A stretch of 10,777 nt of DNA, taken from contig CBINHE010000121.1 of the NCBI GenBank assembly GCA_966250375.1, positions 1 through 10,777 on the forward strand. Reading direction: 5' to 3'. This document shows positions 1 to 7,444 of the stretch, one piece after another. The notes under the pieces were generated by a model that was not told where the DNA came from, ran no database searches, and saw nothing but the letters and a program-made list of their open reading frames with translations. Every line of letters begins with the position of its first letter. Positions within the stretch are counted from its first letter, which is position 1. The stretch comes from CAMLDH01 sp966250375 (lineage in GTDB: Bacteria > Pseudomonadota > Gammaproteobacteria > Burkholderiales > Burkholderiaceae_D). The position numbers were made by a program, and so were the translations under genes.

Positions 1-134
1 AGGCGAACGATTCAAGCGGTTGCTGAAGAATTTGAGCGGTTCTGATCAGCACGACCAGCCATTACCTGCACACGGACGACCATGAGTGACACCGGGAGAA
101 ACGCAGGCGCTTCACAAAATATGTTGGTAAATAT
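1..134 (+). other. Left-edge region, possible 3' end of an upstream gene
   Basis: Two frames are open from the left edge. One ends at a TGA at 43-45. The other ends at a TGA at 83-85 and would give a 27-residue basic, helical-looking tail beginning GERFKRLLKNLSG. That TGA overlaps an ATG at 82-84 (ATGA), which opens a 55-codon cysteine-containing frame ending at 249. The 55-codon frame runs through both the candidate hrp box and the repeat fragment, so it is probably not a functional gene. I recognise none of these peptides. The most that can be said is that an upstream gene on this strand may end here. Confidence 0.25.
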
Positions 135-162
135 GGAACTCGACTGCGCCTTGGAACACTCA
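135..162 (+). promoter_or_regulatory. Candidate imperfect hrp box (HrpL promoter)
   Basis: The sequence reads GGAACT, then 15 bases, then ACACTCA. The HrpL consensus is GGAACC-N15/16-CCACNNA, so there is one mismatch in each half, while the spacing, the CAC core and the final A are kept. It lies about 150 bp upstream of the ATG at 316 and points towards it. A perfect box of the same architecture occurs at 7348-7375, which makes this weaker match more credible. Confidence 0.4.
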
Positions 163-173
163 TGCAGTGTTAT

Positions 174-194
174 TAGAGCTGCAAATCACTGTAG
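174..194 (+). repeat. Fragment of the 65-bp TA-flanked element
   Basis: TAGAGC followed by TGCAAATCACTGTAG matches one end of the element at 3868-3932, apart from loss of four bases (GGAC) after TAGAGC. The similarity stops after the GTAG. This looks like a decayed or truncated end of the same element upstream of the first effector gene, placing copies on both sides of that gene. Confidence 0.55.
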
Positions 195-315
195 TTTGCG
201 CGACGCGGCGTGCCTCGCCCAGAAACAAGTACAGTACGCCCCCTCATGAATCCGGCATTGCGCAAGAGTCAGGTTGCATCGCTCTCAACCTGCCCGCCAA
301 CCAACAAATCCAACA

Positions 316-3300
316 ATGAAAATCACAACGCAGTCTCATTCCATCCACACCGCACACCCTTCCCATGCCGCCGAGACAAACAGGCAGGAAGCCGTAAACA
401 GCCACCATGACGCCTGCGCCGCGCCCACTGCCACAACAGCGCCGCCCAGGAGAATGAAGACTTCGCCTCCGGCATGGCTGAAGGAGGCGATGTTTCGCGA
501 CGATACCGCGCTGCGAACGGAAGACGAGCTTGCCCGCACTGGCGGTCGCCATTCCTCCCTGCAGTGGGCAGACGATCAGTCCGGCGCCAACCGGGCAATG
601 GATGCATTCCGGGCGAGCCTTTACCGGCATCTGGCGCATCGCTGGACCAACGACCGCTCGGCCGCGGTCGACCAGATCGGCACTGCCAGCTATGCCGAGA
701 TCCGGCGCCAGGAACTTTCAGCGATTCCGGGCGCGGGATACCTGGCAAAGCAGTATGGCTTGCAAGCAGCCACGAACAATACACCAGAGTGGATGCCACC
801 CGGCCTGCGCATCGCCAACCCGCTTAGCGCTACATATCAGCGCAGCACCCCGAATGCCGGCTTCCTAGATGATTGCCTGCGCGTTTATCGGTCTCTGGGC
901 CATGATCATCCATCGGACAAAGTGTTGTTCGTGAATTCGAAAACCAACGCGTCGCGCATCCTGGCAAAGCTCAAACATAACAATCCCCTGGCGATGCGTT
1001 TCGGGCCGAAGGTCGGCGTGAAACCCTTGATGCATGGACTGGTTGCAATCGAATTCGGACTCAAATCGCTTGTACAGAAAGCCCAAAAGCCTGTGGAGAG
1101 GCTAGGCGGGCGGCCATCCGCTCATGAAGTCAGCAAACTTGTCTCCATGCTCCTCTCCCCCTCTGACTTATCCTCCCGCCTGCGGGACGACCTTGACAAC
1201 GCCACGGCACTGCGCAACCTGTTCAAGGATGGCAAGGAAGCGATTTCCACATTAAGAACCCTGCCCGACGGACATGCGATGCAGGCGACCGCTCACTGCG
1301 CCGCATCCTTGCTCGAGGGTTTGGAAAAAACATTGTCCCCAAAGGCCGACACGCCGGAATTCAAACACGATTTGCTGATCGCCAACGCATTGAACGCACT
1401 GGCGAATGTGGCCCGCGCCTTGCCGGCCCTGACCGAGGATTCGACGCGTTTCGCTGCCGGCTATGCGGCGCTGCTGGAAGAAATGCAGCTCTTGCTGGCA
1501 GCCGTCAAACCCTATGAAGAATCCGATTTCAAGAAAGCCGCCACCGCGATGCTTGAAACGCGGGCCGGATCAGCGCTGGCCAATCTGCATATCGCCCCTC
1601 CCGAAACCTATCTTGTGTCCAGCGGCATGGACGCCATCTCCACGGGAGTCAATATCGCGAAGATCCTGAGCGGCACCAAGACTGCAGACTTCCTGGCAAA
1701 CCAGACTGCATATCCGGACTACTTCGAAACGCTATCGCTGATATCTGTACCCGAGCCGGGCGACAAGGACCGCATACGGATGGCGCCCCTCAACCCCAAT
1801 CTTCCCGGCAAGCAGGGCGTCGATGACACCATCAACAACTGGGATGCGGAAAAACTGCGGCAACAAGCGCGGGAATGGATCGGGGCACACAAGATGAGCG
1901 CGAAACATCCTGCCGTGCTCGTGCTCGACACCACGATCGAGCAGCAGAAAGCGGGAAGAACCTCCGATCTGGCGATGGTACTTGCCGATCTGGCCCCCTA
2001 TATCGAGGATGGCCGGCTCAAGATTGTGCTGTGCAAGAGCTATCAAAAATACACCTCCCTGGGCAGCGCCAAGATCATGGCTGGCGGCATCACGCTCATC
2101 GGCAAGGACGACGCCAAAATGCAAGCAGCCGCCGCCACACTGAGAGCAGCCGAGAAAGATCTCGGCTGGATACGCAATGACGAAAGTCAGTTGCTCACGC
2201 ATTTCATCGCGCATGCCCATGGCAGCGAACTGCAGATGATGGGCCGGGCCGCGAAGAATGCAGCCTTCATCGGCCGGTTCTGCTTCGACGACTGGCCGCG
2301 CTCCAGAAGATTTCTTGTGTATCAGGAAAAGGGCTTGCCCTTTGTGGTCACCAATGCCGGATTTCAAGAGATTGAGGTCGCGAAAAAGAAGACGCAAACT
2401 CTCCAGGCAGGGAGCTTGATGGCAAAGCAAATCGCGCATCGTGACAGCTTCGCCTTCCTGTCGACGTCTTTCATGCTGATTCCGGATCGTGGCAAACTGC
2501 GGATCGCAGCCGGGCAGGAAACGCAGGAAGAACTGGTCGAAAAACTGTATGCCTTCGCCTGGCTTGCCGCGAGCAAGCTGAACAGGTTGACGCCCGTCGA
2601 GGTGTTACAGCAGGCGCAACACATCGCGGCGGATACCATGCGCTTCGTGCTCGACCACGCCGATGTGATGGCATGGGCACCTGCCGCGCTGCAGGTACTG
2701 CGGGAGCGCGCCAGCCGGGGCGACCTGGCGGACGCCGCCACGATCGGCGAATGCGAAAAATTGCTTGCCGATGTCGCACAGGCAGACGTGCTCAGGAAAA
2801 AACTGAAGGCTGAGCTCAATGCCGCCCAACCCCAGGCCAACAGCCTGCTTTCCGAGCAGATCAGGATCGTCGGCAGCGCTTTTGCGCCGCGCCTGGCCGG
2901 CCATGCCCTGCATGCCAACGATGTTGATGCGATGCGCACGGCGCCCCGCCGCAGTCCTGACGGCTCCACGGCCCCCATGTCCGATGCTGCCATGCAGGCG
3001 CGTTTCGCCCCCAATGCCATTGCCTCGCTGCTGGCCATGGCCGGACTGGGACTCGGCCCCGAAAGGGTCGCCGATGACTTCCGGACAAAACTGGAATCCT
3101 TTTACCGTGCGGTCCTCGCCTCCGGTCTTCCCGGTGTGTCGCCGTCCACGCGCGAACGCATCCTGTACGACTGGTCCCGGCTTCATGCGCAAACGCTTGA
3201 GGCCGCCGCCGACCCGCAAGCGCAGCGTGCGGCAGCCCATGAATTGATTCGCCATGCGCAGTTGTCCCCCTATCGGGAAACCCGGGCCAAGATGTTCTCC

Positions 3301-3861
3301 TCGTTTTCCGACAACGCTTTTGCCGGCCTGGAGCGGCCCTTGCAGCGGCAATTGACCGATACCTTGTTCGGTCCGCTTGATGCTGTCTCACGCCTGGAAT
3401 TCATCAAAGCACTGGCGATGAACCATGATGTCGCAAAGCTGGGTAGCTGCCTCGAACGTTTCGGGGAAGACCTGAAGCAGGCGAACGAAGGCGCCTCTAC
3501 CCTGCTGTTCCCGGACGATTTGTCGGGCAAGGCAGAACGCCCGGCAGACCAGCCGCGACCGATCACCCCGGAAAAAAGCACCGCCATTCGCCAGCACCTC
3601 CTGCTGGCGATCCTGCCCGACAGCGGCAAGCATGAAGGATTCGGGGACCACATGGCGTCCTGGGCGCAATGGATCTGCAATGATGCGGCCACCGCGAGCC
3701 GGCTTGCCGACATCGCCCGCGCATGCGAGGCGACGCAAGGCGTCGGCGCCCCTGTGCCAGATGCGCAGCGTCAAGCCCTGTCCGGGCAAGTGCAACTGCT
3801 GCCAGAACCGTACAGGCAAGTCATGCAGCAGCATCTGGACAAGATCGCCCCCCCGAAGTAG
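316..3861 (+). CDS. Putative type III effector with a PLP-dependent fold-type-I domain
   Basis: This protein has 1181 residues from the ATG at 316; an in-frame TTG at 274 could extend it by 14. Neither start has a clear Shine-Dalgarno sequence. The N-terminus (residues 1-45) is rich in Ser, Thr, His, Pro and Ala and looks like a type III secretion signal; no Sec signal or membrane segment is visible. The central part (about 430-760) carries Cys/Met-metabolism PLP-enzyme landmarks in order: a cofactor-phosphate-binding SSGMDAIST (from residue 435); Asp538 in VLVLDTTI (family VVDNTF), expected to bind the PLP ring nitrogen; Lys578 in KSYQKY, followed by GSAKIMAGGITLIG, as the Schiff-base lysine; and Arg729 in KLRIAAGQETQEEL (family RLSVGLED.EDL), expected to bind the substrate carboxylate. 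Asp to Lys is 40 residues, longer than the 25 of cystathionine gamma-synthase. Residues 1-430 and the helical 770-1181 are unrecognised. A decayed copy of the 3' end lies at 7565-7770. Effector status is inferred from context; the substrate is unknown. Confidence 0.7.
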   Translation: MKITTQSHSIHTAHPSHAAETNRQEAVNSHHDACAAPTATTAPPRRMKTSPPAWLKEAMFRDDTALRTEDELARTGGRHSSLQWADDQSGANRAMDAFRASLYRHLAHRWTNDRSAAVDQIGTASYAEIRRQELSAIPGAGYLAKQYGLQAATNNTPEWMPPGLRIANPLSATYQRSTPNAGFLDDCLRVYRSLGHDHPSDKVLFVNSKTNASRILAKLKHNNPLAMRFGPKVGVKPLMHGLVAIEFGLKSLVQKAQKPVERLGGRPSAHEVSKLVSMLLSPSDLSSRLRDDLDNATALRNLFKDGKEAISTLRTLPDGHAMQATAHCAASLLEGLEKTLSPKADTPEFKHDLLIANALNALANVARALPALTEDSTRFAAGYAALLEEMQLLLAAVKPYEESDFKKAATAMLETRAGSALANLHIAPPETYLVSSGMDAISTGVNIAKILSGTKTADFLANQTAYPDYFETLSLISVPEPGDKDRIRMAPLNPNLPGKQGVDDTINNWDAEKLRQQAREWIGAHKMSAKHPAVLVLDTTIEQQKAGRTSDLAMVLADLAPYIEDGRLKIVLCKSYQKYTSLGSAKIMAGGITLIGKDDAKMQAAAATLRAAEKDLGWIRNDESQLLTHFIAHAHGSELQMMGRAAKNAAFIGRFCFDDWPRSRRFLVYQEKGLPFVVTNAGFQEIEVAKKKTQTLQAGSLMAKQIAHRDSFAFLSTSFMLIPDRGKLRIAAGQETQEELVEKLYAFAWLAASKLNRLTPVEVLQQAQHIAADTMRFVLDHADVMAWAPAALQVLRERASRGDLADAATIGECEKLLADVAQADVLRKKLKAELNAAQPQANSLLSEQIRIVGSAFAPRLAGHALHANDVDAMRTAPRRSPDGSTAPMSDAAMQARFAPNAIASLLAMAGLGLGPERVADDFRTKLESFYRAVLASGLPGVSPSTRERILYDWSRLHAQTLEAAADPQAQRAAAHELIRHAQLSPYRETRAKMFSSFSDNAFAGLERPLQRQLTDTLFGPLDAVSRLEFIKALAMNHDVAKLGSCLERFGEDLKQANEGASTLLFPDDLSGKAERPADQPRPITPEKSTAIRQHLLLAILPDSGKHEGFGDHMASWAQWICNDAATASRLADIARACEATQGVGAPVPDAQRQALSGQVQLLPEPYRQVMQQHLDKIAPPK

Positions 3862-3867
3862 GTGAAT

Positions 3868-3932
3868 TAGAGCGGACTGCAAATCACTGTAGGGGGCGCA
3901 CCCTACCTTACATCGGAGCGCAAACCGCTCTA
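3868..3932. mobile_element. 65-bp MITE-like element with TA-flanked inverted ends
   Basis: Perfect 8-bp inverted ends TAGAGCGG and CCGCTCTA bound a 65-bp unit, and both ends include a TA dinucleotide, the target duplicated by IS630/mariner elements. The interior has a hairpin, GTAGGG at 3889-3894 pairing with CCCTAC at 3901-3906, six bases downstream of the repeat shared with 174-194. It begins 6 bp after the stop codon of the upstream gene and may act as a transcription barrier, but has no T-run. It abuts the truncated end of the IS630-type remnant. No coding capacity is seen. Confidence 0.6.
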
Positions 3933-3933
3933 G

Positions 3934-4263
3934 CGTGCTCCAATGGCTTGCCTTGGGCGCTACGCCTTGCGCGCTCAGATCGACCCGACGCGCATCGTCC
4001 ACTTTGCGCGCCGGCGCACCGCGCGGCAAATCGCGTTTGATTCCCGCCAAGCGCGATTTGGCGTAGCGCTCGCGCCAGCGACCGACTTGCGCCCGCCCCA
4101 AATTCAACGCAATCGCGATGGCCTTGTTCTGCATGCCCTCGTTCGCCAGCAAGACGATGCGTACACGTTGCGCCAGACGTACACTGGTGCGCCCGGAGCG
4201 CGTGAGCTTTACCAGCATGCCCCTCTCTTGCGGCGTCAAATGAATTTTCGCCGCAATCCGCAT
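3934..4263 (-). pseudogene. IS630-family transposase, N-terminal fragment
   Basis: From the ATG at 4263 there are 110 codons resembling the N-terminus of IS630-type transposases. They include a helix-turn-helix region (about residues 30-62, with LAQRVRIVLLANEG, KAIAIALNL and QVGRWRERY), a short basic linker, and the family signature ASHWST at residues 105-110. The family's usual length is about 340-360 residues, so the whole DDE catalytic domain is missing. The frame is cut at the edge of the 65-bp element, then reads on as meaningless antisense of the upstream effector gene. The fragment cannot be active. Confidence 0.8.
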
Positions 4264-4340
4264 TCGTCTCGCCAAGTTGATGACTCTACAACTCGGAACC
4301 GCCCTCCTCAAATAAGTTTGACCAAGAATGACTCACTACA
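4264..4340 (-). mobile_element. Probable left end of the IS630-type element
   Basis: This is 77 bp of non-coding DNA between the transposase start and the stop codon of the 747-residue effector. Read on the minus strand it begins at the stop (CTAGTGTAGTGAGTCATTC) and contains GAGTCAT twice, near both ends. Being directly upstream of a truncated transposase, it most likely holds the element's end. I cannot identify the exact terminal repeat. No terminator for the effector gene is visible here. Confidence 0.45.
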
Positions 4341-6584
4341 CTAGTTGTGCAAGTATTGCAGTTTGACGGCATGGTAGTCCGGCTGCCGCCAGTCATTGAC
4401 GACAAGCGCTACTATTTTTTCGGTCAGGCCTTTCTCCTGCCCGCTGTCGGCGATAAACGCATCCACCTTGGACTTGAGCGCGATGATTCCTTCTTCATTA
4501 GCGAACAGCGTCCGCAAGTCTGGCAGACACAATGTGCCTTTCTCTTCCAGCCATTCGCCCAACGCGCGCAGCACCGCGATGTGTTTCGCAACCGTCTCAG
4601 GGGGATTTTTCCCATTGCTCGTGACTGCGGCCTCGAACGCAGCAAGCGCAGCCTCGCTTGCGGACGATAGACGAGGTTTCACGGCGGCCTGTGTTTCCGG
4701 GGAATCCGGGGAATCCGGCGAATCCGGCGAAGCGAGGAAATTCAGGGCCCAGTCGTCTTCCGCGCCGTCTCCGAAGTCGTCTTCAAAGTCGTCCTCCTCG
4801 TCATCCTGCATGTCATTTGGCACACTCCCCACGCTAAGGGCCGACGAGTCAGACGCCTGCCAGGTTTGCGCGCCTGTCAACGCGTGACCGCTCGCATCCC
4901 GGCTGCCGTGTATACCCGAGGCGGTAGCGCCATGCTGAAATGAGGGAGAGGATGGCGCGCTTTGTTTTAGGTGCCGGTCGGCGTACAACTCTTCGGACGT
5001 CGGCTGGGAGGTCTGCCCCGGCCCGACTGCCTGCTGGGGCACCTGTTGCTGCCGAATAGGCTCGGGTGGCCATCCCGATGGCCAGCGAGTCATTCGAATG
5101 ATGCCCAACTCCAGCCGCTCGGCAGCGATCTCCTGAAGACGTGGGGCGTTCGCGCCTGCGCTGGACGCCATTTCGTCCCACGTCTGCTGCTGTGCCTGCA
5201 GCACCTCGGACAAGGGCTTGCTCGTCATCATTTCGCCTTGCCCGCTTTCGTCCGGCACCCGCGCTACCCACTGCCCATGCTGCCTGAACGCCGGAATCAG
5301 TTTGGGTTGCGCCTGCGTCCATAGCAGCGCCTTGTCGTCCGCGCCCAAGGCGGCGTCAAGCAAACGGTCGATGTCATGCACCTCCGCCGGCGATGGCAGC
5401 GGACAGGCGACGATGCTGGCCGGACAGCCCCGACTGGTGAGAAAGGCGGCCACATCGTCGCCCTGCAAACCCGCCGCCTCATTTATCAGCGGTTGATTGG
5501 CCAGCGCGATAATCGGCTGCATGCCATACAAGTCTTCCAGCGCGCGGCAGACGGCGGCAAATGCGCCTTGCTGCAAGCGGGTCGCATAGCTGAGAATCGG
5601 GTTTCGCGTACCACCCGGCAAAGCCGCCACCAGCCCGAAGGGCGTGCGCGCGAGCTCGTTGTAATAGGCCGCGGGATTTTCCAGCCAGACGGGGCCGTTA
5701 TTGAGCGAGTCGAGCAGGAAATGATGGCCATCGACCCGTAGCAGCCCATGATAGTGCCCGGCGCCATCCACGGTACGCACATCGCCACGGAACACCAGCA
5801 GGCGTTCCACGCAGGCGGCGAAGACCGGGATCAAGGCGCGCAGTTGGGCACTGGAAAGGACGATGCGGCGCATGTATGCACCATCCGGCGCGATCACCGG
5901 CGACGTGCCGCTGGCGCATATTTCCCCCATGTCCGCGCCTTGCAGCGCGAGATCGGCCGCAAGCGTCATGTGCCGACCTTGCCACAAGTTGTTGAATGCA
6001 TGTTGCAGGCAGCGTTGCTGCTGTTGCTTTTCGAAATACTGGATCTTGGCTCGCGCTGCCCGCACGCTGCTGAACAAGTCCAGGCGGGGGGCGCTCGGGG
6101 GCGCCTCCAACCGCGGGCGCTGGGGGGCCGGCCCGGATGTCATCGGGGCCGGCCTTTTGCCGGAGGCGGCGGGGCCGGTGTCCGGTAAAGACGCGCCCGG
6201 GCTCAAGCGTGCCAGGAGGTGCGTTTTGTAACGCTCGAACAGACGGGGCAAATCGCTCGCATCGGCGGGCGCAATCGCAGGACCAAGCCTCTGCAATAGC
6301 GCAAGGTAGTTTGCCTGGGCGGACAGCATTGCCTGCCTTGTCGCCGGCGAGAGGCGTTGCGGATCGCTGTCCATCCTCGTTGGCGGAGCGAGCGAGACGG
6401 CGGCGGGCAATGCCCCAGAGGCAGGCGGCGGAACGAGTGCGCGCTGTAGCGCCGGCGGCAGATCCTGCAGCGATGCGCCCCGCATGGCCGGGCCTTGCTG
6501 CGGGCCGGTTGCGGTGTCGGACGGGGCGGAGGGCAAGCGATGGGGTGGCAGGCCAGGCGCATTGGGGCGGAGTGGGTTTGTCAT
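4341..6584 (-). CDS. Putative type III effector with a Josephin-like cysteine protease domain
   Basis: This 747-residue protein has a good start: AGGAAA at 6591-6596 lies 7 nt before the ATG, inside the end of the chaperone gene. Residues 1-175 are Pro/Ala/Ser-rich and low in complexity, as in type III secretion regions. Residues about 180-300 match Josephin deubiquitinases: FEKQQQQRCLQHAFNNLWQG aligns without gaps to the ataxin-3 segment EKQEGSLCAQHCLNNLLQG, placing Gln187 and Cys192 at the oxyanion and nucleophile positions. HYHGLLRVDGHHFLLDSL places His277 and Asp292 at exactly the 15-residue His-Asn spacing of ataxin-3, with Asp replacing Asn. Cys to His is 85 residues against 105 in ataxin-3. 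Then come an unrecognised region (330-500), a Gln/Ser-rich linker, an acidic stretch (593-611), SPD repeats (619-629), and a helical C-terminal region (640-747). Predicted role: cleavage of ubiquitin or a related bond in the host cell. Other papain-like activities remain possible. Confidence 0.75.
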   Translation of the reverse strand: MTNPLRPNAPGLPPHRLPSAPSDTATGPQQGPAMRGASLQDLPPALQRALVPPPASGALPAAVSLAPPTRMDSDPQRLSPATRQAMLSAQANYLALLQRLGPAIAPADASDLPRLFERYKTHLLARLSPGASLPDTGPAASGKRPAPMTSGPAPQRPRLEAPPSAPRLDLFSSVRAARAKIQYFEKQQQQRCLQHAFNNLWQGRHMTLAADLALQGADMGEICASGTSPVIAPDGAYMRRIVLSSAQLRALIPVFAACVERLLVFRGDVRTVDGAGHYHGLLRVDGHHFLLDSLNNGPVWLENPAAYYNELARTPFGLVAALPGGTRNPILSYATRLQQGAFAAVCRALEDLYGMQPIIALANQPLINEAAGLQGDDVAAFLTSRGCPASIVACPLPSPAEVHDIDRLLDAALGADDKALLWTQAQPKLIPAFRQHGQWVARVPDESGQGEMMTSKPLSEVLQAQQQTWDEMASSAGANAPRLQEIAAERLELGIIRMTRWPSGWPPEPIRQQQVPQQAVGPGQTSQPTSEELYADRHLKQSAPSSPSFQHGATASGIHGSRDASGHALTGAQTWQASDSSALSVGSVPNDMQDDEEDDFEDDFGDGAEDDWALNFLASPDSPDSPDSPETQAAVKPRLSSASEAALAAFEAAVTSNGKNPPETVAKHIAVLRALGEWLEEKGTLCLPDLRTLFANEEGIIALKSKVDAFIADSGQEKGLTEKIVALVVNDWRQPDYHAVKLQYLHN
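4701..4727 (-). repeat. Three 9-bp tandem repeats encoding Ser-Pro-Asp units
   Basis: Three near-identical units of GGAATCCGG or CGAATCCGG on the plus strand encode the Ser-Pro-Asp run at residues 619-629 of the minus-strand effector. The unit is a multiple of three, so copy-number change would keep the frame and only alter the length of a linker between the acidic stretch and the C-terminal helical region. Confidence 0.8.
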
Positions 6585-6587
6585 GGA

Positions 6588-7172
6588 TTATTTCCTTGGA
6601 AAGTCGTTATCGTCCGATAGGGATGGGCCCTTGGCATTGCCTGCGGCCTTGTCCAGTATTCGCTGGTTCGACAGCAACAGGCGCGACAGGGTATCGCCCG
6701 GTCGAGTAGCGGGGTGCCCATCGGGCCTGTCCGCCCATTGCCGCACTGCGGCGGCCTTGAGACGGACGCATTGCGTGAGCAGTTGCAGGCTGGCCGCGTC
6801 CATTGCCTCAAGCCGTTGTCGGGACCATGCGAGGAGCGTGCCGCTGCTGGCGTCGAAGGTAATGCCGACCGGATAGTCGGCGCTATCGCAGCCATTGAAT
6901 TTCAGTAAATCGAGTAGCCTGGCGGTCGTGGGCGGCTGGACCAGCGTGCCCGCTTCGCAGAGCACATCCAGGTAACGGGCGCCGTGGCGGCCGATGAAAT
7001 GCACCCCTGGCTGTCCATCGAAGTCGAGCGTATAGACGTCCTGCGTCATGCCGAGGGGGAAAGTCAGCCCGTATTGCCGCGCCAGGCCGGTCATCAAGGC
7101 GCAAAAGATTTGTTGGGTCATGACAAAGCGTGCAGTGAAGAAGTGGGCAATGGATTTGTCGCATGTCTCCAT
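6588..7172 (-). CDS. CesT-family type III secretion chaperone
   Basis: This 194-residue protein ends 3 nt before the 747-residue effector, the usual arrangement of a specific chaperone with its cargo. Sequence features fit class I (CesT/Tir-type) chaperones: an early helix plus strand (FCALMTGLARQYGL then DVYTLDFDG), a strand with the GVHFIG motif, then LLDLLKFNG followed by GITFDASSGTLLAWSRQRLEAMDA, matching the family's helix-strand-strand core, and a last helix ending AAAVRQWAD. Residues after about 150 form a polar tail somewhat longer than usual (family about 130-160 residues). The ATG at 7172 has only a weak CAGG upstream; an internal ATG at 7121 (MTQQIF) is an alternative start. It probably binds the effector's N-terminal region in the bacterial cytoplasm and guides it to the secretion machinery. 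Confidence 0.65.
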   Translation of the reverse strand: METCDKSIAHFFTARFVMTQQIFCALMTGLARQYGLTFPLGMTQDVYTLDFDGQPGVHFIGRHGARYLDVLCEAGTLVQPPTTARLLDLLKFNGCDSADYPVGITFDASSGTLLAWSRQRLEAMDAASLQLLTQCVRLKAAAVRQWADRPDGHPATRPGDTLSRLLLSNQRILDKAAGNAKGPSLSDDNDFPRK

Positions 7173-7347
7173 TGCAGAGCCTGCACGCGGAGCGTGGCAG
7201 CAAACAGGACGATATGAAGCATTGTGGATATGCCGGTGAGACAGCCATTTTTCCCGGTTTTTAAAAAGTGGAGCTTTGCGCTTTTGCCCCGTTCTCGGAC
7301 GCCGGTTGCAGCGCGAGGCGGTCCATGACGGACGTCAGGTTTTTTGA
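7173..7347 (-). other. Leader between the hrp box and the chaperone gene
   Basis: About 175 bp separate the hrp box from the first start codon, long for a HrpL promoter. It contains a 21-codon frame on the minus strand (ATG at 7326, stop at 7261-7263) without a visible ribosome binding site, probably chance. I see no other gene, riboswitch or terminator. Confidence 0.4.
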
Positions 7348-7375
7348 TCAGTGGCGAACAAACGGATTTGGTTCC
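7348..7375 (-). promoter_or_regulatory. hrp box (HrpL-dependent promoter)
   Basis: On the minus strand this reads GGAACC, 15 bases, CCACTGA, a full match to the HrpL sigma-factor consensus GGAACC-N15/16-CCACNNA. It points at the chaperone and Josephin-like effector genes and is intergenic. This is the strongest evidence in the window that the locus belongs to a type III secretion regulon. Confidence 0.85.
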
Positions 7376-7413
7376 ATTTTTCCCGTCGGCACAACAACCA
7401 AAGATGTTTCAGA

Positions 7414-7433
7414 GGAGGCGCGGGCACGCCTCC
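7414..7433. repeat. Small GC-rich hairpin
   Basis: GGAGGCG and CGCCTCC form a perfect 7-bp stem around a 6-base loop (CGGGCA). No T-run follows on either strand, so an intrinsic terminator is not supported. It lies just upstream of the hrp box in the direction of transcription and could insulate it. Confidence 0.45.
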
Positions 7434-7444
7434 CTCAATAGTGC

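Noticed and set aside
82..249. A 55-codon reading frame starting in an ATGA overlap
   Set aside because: It has no good ribosome binding site or recognisable product and runs through the candidate hrp box and the repeat fragment.
4295..4300. GGAACC on the plus strand within the IS end
   Set aside because: No CCACNNA at the right spacing and no plus-strand gene follows.
3388..4311. A 307-codon minus-strand reading frame
   Set aside because: Only its first third is IS630-like; the rest is antisense to the end of the PLP-fold effector gene and arises by read-through from the truncated transposase.
7261..7326. A 21-codon minus-strand leader peptide
   Set aside because: There is no ribosome binding site and no feature suggesting an attenuation mechanism.
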